Origin: Gemmataceae bacterium | GTDB taxonomy: Bacteria; Planctomycetota; Planctomycetia; Gemmatales; Gemmataceae | DNA length: 64,000 nucleotides | Assembly: GCA_901538445.1 (NCBI GenBank) | Contig: LR594584.1 | Coordinates: forward strand, 2,947,586 to 3,011,585 | Reading direction: 5' to 3' | Shown: positions 35,001-45,019 of the stretch, one piece after another | How the letters are laid out: each line of letters starts with the position of its first letter | How positions within the stretch are numbered: the first letter of the stretch is position 1 | The notes under the pieces: generated by a model | Told to the model about the DNA's origin: nothing | Database searches by the model: none | Seen by the model: only the letters and a program-made list of their open reading frames with translations | Position numbers and translations under genes: made by a program

Positions 35001-37877
35001 ACGGGCGAGAAGGAGGTCGGCGGCTTGTTGAGCGGTGCGGCCGGGGTCGGATGGCGCCGGCCTCCCCGCAGTTGCGGGGTTGGCTGCGAGCATGAGCGTC
35101 GCCATTTCCAGTGGATGATCGAATGTGAATCGATCAGCGTCCCTTTGCTCCCCTGGCGAGAGCGTGTGCCCTGTCACGTGCCGCTGAAACGCACGTATTC
35201 CGTCTCCCTGGTGAACCATTGCCTCGTGTTCAGCTTGGCGCAACGTATCGAGCCAGTGCGCCATGTTCACACCGGCAGCGAGCTTCGCTGCGTCCTGCCG
35301 GCTGTCCGAGAAGAGCACGAGCTTGCGGCTCTCGGAGGCAGCCCCGTGGCCCAAGCCGATGTGCCGGAGAACCGCGTCCGAAAGAACCTGCGCGATCTTC
35401 TGAAAGCCCGTCCGCTGCGTGCGGACCGGAGAGCCGATGCCGGTCCACGACCAGTTCGCGTCGCACCGAGGACAGCGAGAAGGAAACGCGCTGCGTGCGC
35501 TGGGCGCGGTGGGCGGCGTGGGCGTGTGCATCGAGGGCACGTGATAGAGATACCCCGGTCCCTGTCCGAGTTCCACGCGTCCATCTTGAGGGTGCAGGCA
35601 GGCGTGGGACCACGACCGGCCAACATGATCGAGCACCCACTGCCCATTCGTTTGAGCTGGCTGCACATTCGGACCGGCCGGCCAGTAGACCGCGTACGTC
35701 ATGTACTCGCGGTCAAGCGAGGTCATTTCGGGAGAGGCTTCGAGGTTCGGGTGGTCTGGGCTGAGGTACCATTCGTTCGGGTTACCCGTCGGCTGTCGAT
35801 ATCCGCCGAGGAAGGTGTCGCCGCATTCCTCGCAGTAGAGCAACTCAAGCACGCGAGAGCCGCAGGTGCAGACAGGGGTCGGAGAAAAGTGGAGAGTGCC
35901 GATGGAATGAGGGCCGGGCCGACCCGGCCCGCAGTTCGGGTTGGAACACGCCCACAGCCCTTGGAGATTCCGAAAGAAGAGATGGACGCGGAGGGAGAGT
36001 GGCGCCGTTCCTTCCGCATCGCGTGCGTAGGATAGCCCGGCGATGAGGCCCTCGAAGGCTCGCCGAGCATCGTCGGCCGGCAGCGCCGGGAACACCTGGG
36101 CTGCGGCCGCGCGATGAAACCGCGACACGAGCTGCTGGTGAATTTGGTAGTGGCTGGTCGCGTCGGGGATCTGATCCCACAGGTGTTTGAAAGTGAGTTG
36201 CTGGGCCGTGTTGTAATGGATGACATTCGTTTGTCCCGCCCCTGTCCCGGCAACGATCTCAACTTGTAGTCCGCTCAGACCGTTCTCGTCCGTGTAGAAC
36301 GCGGCAGCGGCATCGGTTAACGTGTTGCTCGTTGCTGCCGTCGCCGCGCCCTGGACCGTGCCGGGCGATTCCGGTGGTGGGACCGTGCACCCCAGGCGCA
36401 CAGCGTCGGCCGCATTCACGTGCGTGAGGGCCGACGCGAGGATTACTTCCGCACCTGCACCGGCAGGGATGGGCGGTGCGTTAACTGCTTGGTGGAACAC
36501 CGTGGCGGCGTTTGTCCGCACGACGGGATCCGGCGAGCGGAGACCGGTCTCCAACGGGGCCAACTCGGTGGCGTACTGGCGGACGCTCGGCAGCGAGGCG
36601 GGATCTGGTGGCAGCACTTCGCCGGGGATGACTTCGAAGCGATGCGGGTCACGGCCGAAGAACGATTCGAGATACTGCAACCCTTCCGCACCGCTCGAAA
36701 GCGATGCGCTGGAGGCGATGATCCGCAACTGGTCGGGCCGGTCGAGGAGGCCGAGTCGGTCGAGCAAGACCCGGATCAGGTACCCCACCTCCGTCCCGGC
36801 CGTACCTCGATACGAGTGGAGTTCGTCCACGACCAGATGGAAGATGTTTCCCTTGTCCGCGTTCAGCCAATCAGCAGTCTGTTGGAAGATCCGCGACTCT
36901 ACGGCGCGCATCATCATGATGTTGAGCATCACGTAGTTCGTGATCAAGACGTCGGGCGGCGAGTCTTGCATGTCCCAGCGAGACCACATTTCCCCGCCGT
37001 CTAACTCAAGGGGGGTATTGCCCCCCGGCGGAATCGGTCGCCCGATCCGAGGGAAGAAATCCTCCGCTTCTGTGCCCGCGACGAGGCCGGCATACTCCTC
37101 CATTTCCGTAAGAGTTTGGCGGAGTTGCGCGGTCTTATTGGAGTTCTGAATGCCCGGAACCTCGGTCTTTCCCGTATAGCGGCCGAAATAGAAGCGGTTT
37201 CCTTGTCTGCGATTTTGCAACCAGGTGCGGGCGCCCGCCCCGTCCAGCGCGCCACGCAGGCGGACCAGTTGATCCTCGACCAGGGCGTTGAGCGGGTAGA
37301 GAATCAGCGCACGCACCGCCGCCGGGCGGGTTTCGTGCTCGCGCTGTGGGTGCCGCGGCTCCCAACGCCTGTTCTTGGCGCCGGCAGTGTAGTGCTTCCA
37401 CCAGTCCCAGCGGGGGTGCCGCGGGTTCGGCGGCGTCCACGAAGCGGACGCCGATTCTCGGACAAGAGAGGCAAGGATCGGGAGCAGGAAGCACTCCGTC
37501 TTCCCGGACCCGGTGCCCGTAGTGATTACTACGTCCTTGTGGCGCACGTAGGAGTAGTCGAAGGCTTCGCGCTGGTGCGTGTGGAGCGTCCAGTCCGCTG
37601 GGAACAGACCGGTAGCGATAAAGTCGGCGATGTCTTGGATTTGCTCGGCTGTGTGGCTCGCAGTAAGGAGGTTCTGGCAGGCCGCGTGGATGTTGTCGCC
37701 GGAATCCCGGTAGGCCGGAACGGGCTCGATCAGCGGTCGGCGGAGGATCCGCCCATCCGCAAGGAGCAGGCCCCTGCGCTCCAACATCAAATCGGGGTGG
37801 CGCAGCGCGAAGGGGCTGTTGAGATAGCGGAGGTAGATCTCGTGTAGCGAGTCGGACAGGACGAACGGATGGCTCAC
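32031..37877 (-). CDS. Large DUF1998-type SF2 helicase (DruE/Lhr-like)
   Basis: 1948 residues from GTG 37877, chosen because AGGAGGT lies seven bases upstream, immediately after the preceding stop. Helicase motifs: Walker A TGTGSGKTEC (near residue 120), DELH in VVDELHSYRG, SASLSSG, and motif VI QQRVGRAGRRGG. A zinc-type segment LYCEECGDTFLGG lies mid-protein and a DUF1998-like C-terminus has CLTSCPDCLRDFNN. It belongs to the helicase type used by Druantia (DruE) and DISARM, which act on phage DNA. Partners are the membrane-anchored, 315-aa and nuclease genes around it. Confidence 0.85.
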   Translation of the reverse strand: MSHPFVLSDSLHEIYLRYLNSPFALRHPDLMLERRGLLLADGRILRRPLIEPVPAYRDSGDNIHAACQNLLTASHTAEQIQDIADFIATGLFPADWTLHTHQREAFDYSYVRHKDVVITTGTGSGKTECFLLPILASLVRESASASWTPPNPRHPRWDWWKHYTAGAKNRRWEPRHPQREHETRPAAVRALILYPLNALVEDQLVRLRGALDGAGARTWLQNRRQGNRFYFGRYTGKTEVPGIQNSNKTAQLRQTLTEMEEYAGLVAGTEAEDFFPRIGRPIPPGGNTPLELDGGEMWSRWDMQDSPPDVLITNYVMLNIMMMRAVESRIFQQTADWLNADKGNIFHLVVDELHSYRGTAGTEVGYLIRVLLDRLGLLDRPDQLRIIASSASLSSGAEGLQYLESFFGRDPHRFEVIPGEVLPPDPASLPSVRQYATELAPLETGLRSPDPVVRTNAATVFHQAVNAPPIPAGAGAEVILASALTHVNAADAVRLGCTVPPPESPGTVQGAATAATSNTLTDAAAAFYTDENGLSGLQVEIVAGTGAGQTNVIHYNTAQQLTFKHLWDQIPDATSHYQIHQQLVSRFHRAAAAQVFPALPADDARRAFEGLIAGLSYARDAEGTAPLSLRVHLFFRNLQGLWACSNPNCGPGRPGPHSIGTLHFSPTPVCTCGSRVLELLYCEECGDTFLGGYRQPTGNPNEWYLSPDHPNLEASPEMTSLDREYMTYAVYWPAGPNVQPAQTNGQWVLDHVGRSWSHACLHPQDGRVELGQGPGYLYHVPSMHTPTPPTAPSARSAFPSRCPRCDANWSWTGIGSPVRTQRTGFQKIAQVLSDAVLRHIGLGHGAASESRKLVLFSDSRQDAAKLAAGVNMAHWLDTLRQAEHEAMVHQGDGIRAFQRHVTGHTLSPGEQRDADRFTFDHPLEMATLMLAANPATAGRPAPSDPGRTAQQAADLLLARAAQGPYRVTAIALDASMRLLAEGMNPGGYRQDILWAEPERREGPWRELYNWPDNAPPVQRPHGDLTHPQRAHQRRINEGSQKEVTTIIFASRRRDLESLLLGYATTDRIAFPSPRQLVQEAADGAIRIFGEHRRIDTHNPTTAAVLPSVVERYLQAVAARHSEPNANAFVQEVRQYLIAAGALDPNHYVLRTEGLCLIRAGDAYHECPGCRRRYLHAAGGLCVDADCLQPLAGPWPIAGHAEPEYYGYLATQAGPVFRLHCAELTGQTNPTIARRRQMAFQEICLPAPREIRRVDAIDLLSVTTTMEAGVDIGTLRAVMMANMPPERFNYQQRVGRAGRRGGVSFCLTLCRGRSHDDYYFQRPSRMTADPPPQPYVDMRREEILRRALAKESLRAAFAEENLFVGQGGDNVHGEFGEYQDWNQPAPPLNDTDPPRPTVRTLVHGWLQRSAAAIDHICGVLLTRTDPALQARRADLVAYIQNDLVGEIDDAIVNQSLSDDSLSKRLANAGVLPMFGFPTRVRLLHHATPNAADWPPEDKIDRQLDIAISQFAPGSETVKEGVVFTSVGVVDYQRRGHVITQEPNPLGPPIPIGLCRNCQAVNTATPGHPPSPHCVLCGADSAHDPSYNVVNLSQPKGFRTWFGRQRDFDGNFEWSPRATKPRVGIQNLTLTPVPGRNCEIWSDQDFIYVVNDNGGDLFEFVKWANQHTWVTQEALERVGINNPTTDAGPDPRALASIERTDVLVLGIRSPWPPGLKSTPIGDEGLSVRAGVYSLGFLLRRAIATQLDIGEQELRVGMRPVRDAAGHLYGQVFISDNLENGAGYCSHFGTTARIEELLRYVTGQSSRDFYDPYVHPSHASTCLTSCPDCLRDFNNLPYHNILDWRLGMDLARLALDAAAPIDFSVPYWAGVDAAAAANYFNGMPGWDYQPYGTLHAGIHETSRRIMFITHPLWREDAASPGPQLAGPVAQALADGLSVRFRSVFEVLRRPY

Positions 37878-37878
37878 T

Positions 37879-38826
37879 TTAGACCTCCTGACACAGCAAC
37901 CGGGCAACGAGCGAGGCGGCTGCGGGTGGGATGCGGGTATACGTGAGTGTGCTGGCTTCCGACGCGAAACGCGGCAAACAGCCGGAATGCAAAACGAGAG
38001 CTCGTTCGATGAGGGCGGGCGGACGGCAGATGGCCGGGACGGTGAGCGTCCGTACCGATTCGTCGTACTGAAGCATCCTTCGTCGTGACTTTCGCAAGAG
38101 CAAATACTTTCCGATCTGGGTTGGAATGGCGAATGAGCGGCGCCGTGTGCAGTAGAAACAACTCAACCGATACGGAAGGCGGAAACGAAACAGATCTTCT
38201 CGCGCCTCCAGCGCTGCCTCTCGAGTGGAGTCCTGCCACCTCAGACTCTCGATCGAGAATCGCTGCACGCGCCACTCGCTTCCCATCGGAACTTCTTGAG
38301 CCCGGCGCATGACGCGATCGTCGATTGGAGGCAGCCCAGACAGGACAGCCAGAGGTGCATCGACCTGAACGCCGAGCCCGACATCGGTAGCGAACGATCT
38401 GACCGCGACCTGCTCGCCGTAAACTCGATACGCTCTGGGAGCGCCGGGCGACTCCTCGGTGCGTAGTTCCACCAGTCCGTGCGCAGCCCTTTCGACGCGG
38501 TCGAGCAATTTCGGCGAGCGGGCGCCGCAGAGCAACCCTTCCCACCACCCCTCTTCGTCGGTCCTGCTCATGGCCAACGTCGGCGGAACAATCCGCCAAC
38601 GTATCTCACCCTCCTCGGCCTCAAACTCGGTGTGGGCGAGGCGTTCCAGGTTCCATCGCAACTGTTGGTAGAGTGGAACGATATCCGGTTCTTCTTCCAC
38701 AGCAGCAACTGCTTCGTTCGCCTCTCCCTCGTCGGGAGCGTGAAGTTCCTCGACCGCAGCTTTGAACTGCGCCCACGTTCCCTGCCTCCGTGCAGAGAGC
38801 CAAAGCAGGAGGGCAGACGCACTCAC
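37879..38826 (-). CDS. Unknown protein of the helicase operon
   Basis: 315 residues from GTG 38826, chosen because it overlaps the upstream stop (GTGA) and has GGAGG eight bases upstream; a GTG further up gives 331 residues. It is mixed alpha/beta with helical N-terminus, a tryptophan-rich stretch WWEGLLCGARSPK, and a late CFYCTRRR. No family recognised. Its stop is one base before the helicase start, so both are made together. Confidence 0.7.
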   Translation of the reverse strand: MSASALLLWLSARRQGTWAQFKAAVEELHAPDEGEANEAVAAVEEEPDIVPLYQQLRWNLERLAHTEFEAEEGEIRWRIVPPTLAMSRTDEEGWWEGLLCGARSPKLLDRVERAAHGLVELRTEESPGAPRAYRVYGEQVAVRSFATDVGLGVQVDAPLAVLSGLPPIDDRVMRRAQEVPMGSEWRVQRFSIESLRWQDSTREAALEAREDLFRFRLPYRLSCFYCTRRRSFAIPTQIGKYLLLRKSRRRMLQYDESVRTLTVPAICRPPALIERALVLHSGCLPRFASEASTLTYTRIPPAAASLVARLLCQEV

Positions 38827-41294
38827 CGTTGCGCCCTCCAAAGGCGCTTCGCGGTGTCCCTGTAGCTTCGCCACAAGGACGCGACAGCTTCATCATTCGG
38901 ATCGATCGAGAGACCTTTCCGCGCGCAGTTTAGGATCGCAGAACACCACTCGCGGATGTCCCGCCCGGTTGGAAGCGGCGCGTTAGTTTCGACAAGGTGA
39001 GCCCCTTCATCACCCAGAAAGCGGATTCGAGCAGTCGCTTTGGCCGCATTCAGAGGGTTCGCAGGAACAGCCCAAATCGGCTTGAACGGCGGGGAAGCGG
39101 CGCACACACCCACCTGATCGCCACGCTGGGGGCAACGATAGATCTCGCCAGGGCGAGCGCCGAGGAGAAGGGGGGAGTCGGCCGCCACAAGAATCGATTC
39201 GCTTGCACCTTGCCCCACACCGGCTACAAGAATTCGGGGGCCACAGATGGCCGGAAGGTTTGGGGCAAACCGGTACGCAGGCCATACCTCCCAGCCCTCT
39301 TCCGGCTTGACGAGTGTGTATGTCGTTGTCTTCCCGGCGCACGCAACGGTGTGCTCCCCGAGAGCGTCCCACCCCGAGACCACGAAGGAACCGTCTTGAA
39401 GAGTTGCGACAGCACCATCGATGGTGATTGGGCCGGCGTGTTGAACATCGCCACTCAGCCGGATGCTTGGCGGACACCCCAGAAGCCACTGTCCGTACCG
39501 CAAGCGAATGCCACCGCGCACGACGATGTCTACTTCGGGAGAAGGACGCACAGCGGCGAAGATGTCTGGCGTTTCTTCTAACGGAAGTGGGACGGACGGG
39601 ACAACTGGCCGGAACCCAACCCACCCTTCGGGAAGGCCGTCGTTCGCGTCGATGCGAGGCGGCAATCGCCCACAACACTGACGCAGCAACTCCTCAACGC
39701 GGGGCGACAGTTCCGCGGTGCACAGCACGACGTGCTGGTCGCCAAGAACAAGCCGCGGAACGCTGACGTACCCGCTCCACTCGGAGTCAACTCCGAGGAC
39801 ATAAAGATCGCGACCGCTGAGCGCCCATCGGAATCGCTCCTCCCCGGTCTCAGCTTCCCACACCGTGCCGCACCGCAGGACGTTCCCCACGTCCGGAATG
39901 ATTACCTCCTCGTACCAGTCGTCGCGGAATGTTCGGAGTTGAAGGTGACTGGTTGCTCCGCTTACATCGATGGGGGCGGGCATCCCATCCTGTCGGCGCG
40001 GAAGGAAAGATACGATAATCGTTTCCCGCCCTGCTGCGCGAAACCGCACGTGAATCGGACAAGCGCGTTCCCGCTTCGTCGTTTTTGGGACGGATGTCTG
40101 CTTTGCCTTGCGGCTGCCCTTGTTCTGCTGTGGCCGATATCGCTGTGGGGCCTTTGGTTGCTTAGGCGCCGTTGCCCGTCCGTCTGAGACGAGTGGAAGC
40201 TGGACGCTTAGTGCTTCGGGAGCTTTTTTCTCGACCGCAGGGGAGGCATCGGCGCACGGTATCGCAGTTTCCGATTTGTGATCGGCTACGAGTGTGCTGG
40301 GCGTCGACTGCGGTTCCGCAACGGTCGCAGCCCCGTCGGATGATGCTTCTGAGCTGTCAGCGTCTGCCGTGAGTGTATCGTTGTCATCGACCGGCTTTTC
40401 TTCGCCGAGAGGTGTACTTTCTTGTGCAATCTCGTCTCCACCCGCAATGGTCGGCAGAAACGCGGGCACCTCTGCGCCAGGTGTTTCGCGCGATTCCGAG
40501 ACGGCTGGAGTTATGGGAATTGGGAGATCCGAAGCCGGAGTGACTCCCTGCGAAGATTCTTGGAGCGGCTCCTCAGTTGCAGTGTTGCCGGCGCCGAACG
40601 TGGCTCCGTCACTTGGCAACTGTGGAGCCTCTCCATCCGACACATCGAGGGTATCGTTTGTGCCAGCGAAGTTGTCGGACGGAATCGTTCTCGGCCGTTC
40701 GGGAGTTGACGTCAAAGTGTTTGGCAAACCAGCATTGCAGCTGTTCGCAAACTCTGTCGGAGTCGCTGTGGTTACCCCGCTCGAAAGGTCCAACTGCTCC
40801 GATGCTTCCGGGGGACAGGCGCAGTGGTCGAGATCCAAACCGGCTGGATTCGCAATCGCCTGGTCGTGTTCTGTTTCCCCAGAGAGCAGTGTCGTAAGTG
40901 GGGGCGCTATCGGCGAAGCGAAATAGGATGCCGAAACAATAGGAGCGACGGCTTGGGCGAGAGCCGCTTCTGACTGGCGACCCTCGGTTGCGGCACGATC
41001 GGCCACAGAAGCCGATTCGGGCGAATCGTTTGTGTGCCCGGCGGGCGCCGGTAACGGCGAGGGGATGTATTGCGAGCCCTCAACGGGAATCGGCGCGAGG
41101 CCACCGGTGACAACGCCGTGAGGTATACTACCTTCAGGTTTGTCCGCTGAGGGCGCGGTCGCCGGTGCGTCGTCATCGATACGGAGCCGTTCGACGGGAA
41201 CCGTGTTGCCAGGCTGGCGGATGTACAACCGCCAAAGAGCTAACCCAGCTCCAACGGCAAGGGCACCGAGACAGAACCAAATGATGGGGTGCAT
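38823..41294 (-). CDS. Membrane-anchored unknown protein, first gene of the helicase operon
   Basis: 823 residues. An N-terminal hydrophobic helix (IIWFCLGALAVGAGLALWRL, residues 4-23) anchors it in the membrane with a roughly 370-residue disordered Ser/Thr/Pro/Glu-rich stretch on the cytoplasmic or external side, then a basic patch and a globular C-terminal domain of beta strands with LYVLGVDSEWSGYVSVPRLV and LVLGDQHVVL segments, ending in helices. The anchor and long linker suggest a sensor or tether. No family recognised. Base composition of the linker is poorer in G and C than in neighbours. Confidence 0.7.
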   Translation of the reverse strand: MHPIIWFCLGALAVGAGLALWRLYIRQPGNTVPVERLRIDDDAPATAPSADKPEGSIPHGVVTGGLAPIPVEGSQYIPSPLPAPAGHTNDSPESASVADRAATEGRQSEAALAQAVAPIVSASYFASPIAPPLTTLLSGETEHDQAIANPAGLDLDHCACPPEASEQLDLSSGVTTATPTEFANSCNAGLPNTLTSTPERPRTIPSDNFAGTNDTLDVSDGEAPQLPSDGATFGAGNTATEEPLQESSQGVTPASDLPIPITPAVSESRETPGAEVPAFLPTIAGGDEIAQESTPLGEEKPVDDNDTLTADADSSEASSDGAATVAEPQSTPSTLVADHKSETAIPCADASPAVEKKAPEALSVQLPLVSDGRATAPKQPKAPQRYRPQQNKGSRKAKQTSVPKTTKRERACPIHVRFRAAGRETIIVSFLPRRQDGMPAPIDVSGATSHLQLRTFRDDWYEEVIIPDVGNVLRCGTVWEAETGEERFRWALSGRDLYVLGVDSEWSGYVSVPRLVLGDQHVVLCTAELSPRVEELLRQCCGRLPPRIDANDGLPEGWVGFRPVVPSVPLPLEETPDIFAAVRPSPEVDIVVRGGIRLRYGQWLLGCPPSIRLSGDVQHAGPITIDGAVATLQDGSFVVSGWDALGEHTVACAGKTTTYTLVKPEEGWEVWPAYRFAPNLPAICGPRILVAGVGQGASESILVAADSPLLLGARPGEIYRCPQRGDQVGVCAASPPFKPIWAVPANPLNAAKATARIRFLGDEGAHLVETNAPLPTGRDIREWCSAILNCARKGLSIDPNDEAVASLWRSYRDTAKRLWRAQR

Positions 41295-42442
41295 GAGGGC
41301 GACTCACCATATCTGCGCTCACTCTCCGAGTGTCCTCCGCCACGATTCATTCGCTGGCGACATAGGTTTGGGAGGGCTGAATCTCCCATTGGATTCCGTC
41401 TTCTCAGCACCGAAGCTTCTCCGCCATTTGATCGGCGTGGAGCGACAATCGGTACGCGGCCTTTGACGTTAATCCTACTCTCTTACCCGACAGCGAAGGG
41501 CAAGGCAAAAAGAAACCATCGCAAATAAATCCAAATTAACAGACGATGTTCTATCTGTTCATTTCGGTGTGTGGAACATTTCTGCCGAAACGTGCAGACG
41601 CTGAGGGGTCCGAAAAGCGAGAAGAAGGCGAACCTTGCCTGAGGGGCCTCGCTTGTTCGCAATGATCGGATGCGAGGGCATTCGGCAGGCCTTGCACTGC
41701 CATCCTCGACGCGACGTTTACGACGATGTAGGGAATGGCTTTCCCAGCAAGGCCAAGCACGGCAACATTCTGCCCCGCGACGTGGAGCTGCCAACCGCGG
41801 ACGAACGCGTTCACGTCAGGAAAAACCGCATACCATGGACCCGCGACCGGGTAGAATGCGCTCCGTCTTGACCCCGAGCCGGCCGACGGCAGAGGCGTTT
41901 GAGAAGGAATCCCGCGAAGCAGGAAGCACTCGAGAAACAGTTGGATGCCAGTATGGACAAGCTGCGATGGGGAAAATCGATGCTGCTGCGACGGCGGAGT
42001 TGAAGAATATGGGTAGCGAGTTCAACCAGGCTCAGGCGCGACTGGGCCGCGCGAGCTGCGGCAAAGGACCGAGTTCGACTATCCGCTACGTCCGTCCCCG
42101 CAGTTGAGTGAGGTGATCGTCGGGTGCAAGCGGTGCGCCCCCACCGCCCATCGTTCACACACCACTCCGGTTCCGAACGGATCGGTCGAGTCTTGCACAT
42201 GCGGCCTCGACGGTTCGGGCAGTCATTCGGACCGGGCGGCCAGAGCCAACACGATCCGCTGCTTCTCCTGCGTCGAGCCCCCGCGCCTGGCACCAGCCAC
42301 CGCAACTTCCGGAACTGGTATTCGACGCGAGTCGGTGGGGCGGTCTCGACAGTGATGGCGACGAACTTCTGTCTCGTTCATGTGTCAAGTACGGGAATGA
42401 CGGACGTGCGGTGCCCTTCTAAGAACGGCGGGGATTTGAGTC
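41295..42442. other. Intergenic, no gene supported
   Basis: About 1.15 kb between the membrane-anchored protein and the SEC-C gene. The first 300 bases are visibly A/T-rich, and likely hold the operon promoter. Several open frames on both strands (for example near 41670-42100) do not have a ribosome site plus protein-like sequence. The segment may contain decayed genes. Confidence 0.45.
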
Positions 42443-43531
42443 ATGGACCCTGGAAAAATCGGCCGAAATGATCCGTGCCCGTGCGGTAGCGGGAGGAAGT
42501 TCAAAAACTGCTGCCTCCGTCGCGTGGACGGCCCGCGGGAGTCAATCTTCGGGTACGACAGTGGCTCCGCTCAACTGGGGCTCGGATTCTCCCTCCCGAC
42601 ACCCGCTGGCGCGGCGGCGCCCATCCCGCCCGATGACCCGCAGGCGCTCCTTCAAGCGTTCGCCGAGGAGCACCGCATTCCGAGGCCATCTCCGTCCGAC
42701 GACGACACGCACGCCCTGGAAAGTGTCCTCGTCAGCCGGCGGGCTATCGACCGCAACTACTCCTCGCTTCCCAATGAGATCACCGCCACCGATCCCGCCA
42801 GCGGTGTGGTGCGGGTCATGTTGGGCCGAGGATACACGTACCTCGAGTCGGCGTTCGCATCCCTCCTGACTGGGTTCGCACCCGCCGCCGAGATCCTGTC
42901 CCGAACTGCCCTCGAAGCGTCGGTGAACGTCCGATTCATCCTGCGAGCGCCCCCATCGGAGCGTCCCTCCCGTATTGCCCAGTACATCCGCAGCTACCTC
43001 ACTCAGGAGCAAAAGGAGGCGACTCGTTGGGAACAGGCTGCACTTGCCCTCAGCGGGGAAGAACAAGCCGCTCACCGGACCGCCATTGCTCAGAAGAAGC
43101 TGGCGATCACGAAGTGGACCGATTTCTTTTCGGGGTTCTACCCGCCTGAAATCCTCGTCCCGACGATCACCCAACAGCCGTGGCCAAAGATAGCGGATCG
43201 CTTCACGGCGCTCGGGGAGGAGATCCACTACCGCGTCCTCTACGCGGCCATGTGCTCGCAGGCACATAACGACGGGGAGGATCTCATCAACGAGATGATA
43301 GTCCGGGTTGAGAACGATCCAAGGCTCGATCGTCGCATGCGTGAGGAGAACGAGTACTGCGCCCGAGATCTCGCCTACGGCGCTGGCGATTTCATTCTGC
43401 AGGCAGCGATCGACTACACAGCGGGGTACGGGATGGATCGTGCCCACGCAGTCTGTGTTTCCGCTCAAGAGAGAGTCCGGGAGCGACGGGTCCACTTCTT
43501 CGAGCGGTTTCACACACCTTCGGGTGCGTGA
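42443..43531 (+). CDS. SEC-C zinc motif and DUF5677 (HEPN-like) protein
   Basis: 362 residues from ATG 42443. The N-terminus has the SEC-C motif [18 protein letters not shown] (Cys/Cys/Cys-Cys zinc site). The rest matches DUF5677: [15 protein letters not shown] (near residue 155) and [16 protein letters not shown] (near residue 265), a HEPN-like helical fold often found in defence and toxin-antitoxin settings. It may be an RNA-binding or RNase component; the R-x4-6-H HEPN catalytic motif is not obvious. It stands beside the DUF2075 gene in the island. Confidence 0.75.
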   Translation: MDPGKIGRNDPCPCGSGRKFKNCCLRRVDGPRESIFGYDSGSAQLGLGFSLPTPAGAAAPIPPDDPQALLQAFAEEHRIPRPSPSDDDTHALESVLVSRRAIDRNYSSLPNEITATDPASGVVRVMLGRGYTYLESAFASLLTGFAPAAEILSRTALEASVNVRFILRAPPSERPSRIAQYIRSYLTQEQKEATRWEQAALALSGEEQAAHRTAIAQKKLAITKWTDFFSGFYPPEILVPTITQQPWPKIADRFTALGEEIHYRVLYAAMCSQAHNDGEDLINEMIVRVENDPRLDRRMREENEYCARDLAYGAGDFILQAAIDYTAGYGMDRAHAVCVSAQERVRERRVHFFERFHTPSGA

Positions 43532-43744
43532 TGAGCCCGCTGACGCAGGACAATCTTTCCCATGGAATCCGCCTCAAACCAAGGCGGCACCCGATCGAGA
43601 TGTCCCGCTTCTCCTACTCTTGCCGATGATGAGTGGAATTGTGGCGGGATGGTTTCAGACTTTCAAGCCGCGTGCTCTGAAGCCGCGTGGCACGCCGGCG
43701 AACTTCAGCCGAAGAGGGTAGCGTGGCGACGGTGAGGAGTCGGA

Positions 43745-44903
43745 ATGCCTTCGTGGTACAAGAACAGCCGGCTCGGCTTCCTGGCTGACGACAACAAACT
43801 GATTCTCGGGTGTCTTCAGGAGGTCGCCGGTGCCGAACGCTGGGAGATTCCTCCCGACCAAATCGAAGAATGGCAAGCTTCTCTGACCGCCCTGAAGGGC
43901 GTGCTGGAAGTGAGCGCGTGCCACTTCATCGACGCTGTCATCGTCGAGTACGACTTCCGCCGGAGAGGGATGCGGATCGACTTCATTCTGTTCGCTCCGG
44001 GAGCGCTGTTCGTACTCGAATTCAAGCGGGGCGAGATCACGGCAGCTAGCCGCGATCAGGTCGCCAACTACTGCATCAACCTCGTCGAGTTTCACGAACT
44101 CACTCAGCAGGCACGCCCAAGACTGTTTCCTGTTGTCGTGTCGCGCAAGGGCGCTGTTCGGCCCGTGGAGTCAACAATCGATTGGCACCAGGATTGGCCT
44201 CAGATCCCTGTCCGGGTCGCCGAGGCGTCGCCGACCACCCTGGCCCCAACCCTTCGCTGGTTGTACTCCCATGTGTCGGTCCGGGCGGAAATCAACCACC
44301 TCGAATGGGACCTCGCCCCGTTCAACCCGTCGTCAACGATCATCGACGCCACGATCTCCTTGTACGGCCGACATGACGTTTCCGCCATCAACGCGCACGC
44401 CGCGCCCAAACAGGTGATCGACCGGTGCGTCGAGGCAGTCGGAAGCGAAATCGAGGTCGCCACCGCCACCGGCGGGCGCGAACTCATCCTGGTCAGTGGC
44501 GCCCCCGGTGCTGGGAAGACACTCGTCGGCCTGACTGTGGTGTTCCACGAGCGGTACCGTCGAGACGCCGTTTTCGTGACCGGGAACGCGCCTCTCGTTG
44601 ACGTCCTGAACGGCTCCCTGCAACGGTCGTATTTCAAGCTCCGCACCCAGCGAGATAGGGCCCTCGGGGGGTACACATTGACGGGCGTACCGTTCGTCGA
44701 GAGAAACTCCGACTTCAAGATCGTCAAGGCTCATCGCTTTCTGGAAACTGCTCGGCGACCGGCGCGTTCCGGAGAGGACGCCACTCCCCGTTCGACTGAC
44801 GGGCGAGTACTCGTGTTCGACGAGGCGCAGCGAACTTACGTCGAGGGAACCGAAGTCCACCGCCGAAAGCTCGAAAAAGACGAGGCCATGCTGATCCTCG
44901 AGG
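43745..44903 (+). pseudogene. DUF2075 nuclease-helicase, 5' part broken by IS66
   Basis: The N-terminal about 95 residues resemble a NERD/PD-(D/E)XK nuclease (RIDFILFAPGALFVLEFKRGE). Then an SF1 helicase: Walker A GAPGAGKTLVG (near residue 255) and Walker B VLVFDEAQR (near 357). The protein-like sequence stops at LILEG, where an IS66 inserts; 29 residues continue beyond the IS as EEMERRQDPVIVLLLGHNQ. The distal helicase motifs are missing. In the chimeric frame the stop falls at 45046, within the IS. Confidence 0.85.
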
Positions 44904-45019
44904 GTAACGCCCCGGCGAATGACGTTGGCGGAAATGTGTGGAATCGCCCTTGTCGAAATGGGTTCGGCCGGCGGATCGCGGTGGATCAGCCGGATCGGGG
45001 CGTGCGGTGTGGTGAGGAT

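Noticed and set aside
41551-41814. Short frames in the A/T-rich gap
   Set aside because: No ribosome site or recognisable protein; left as intergenic.
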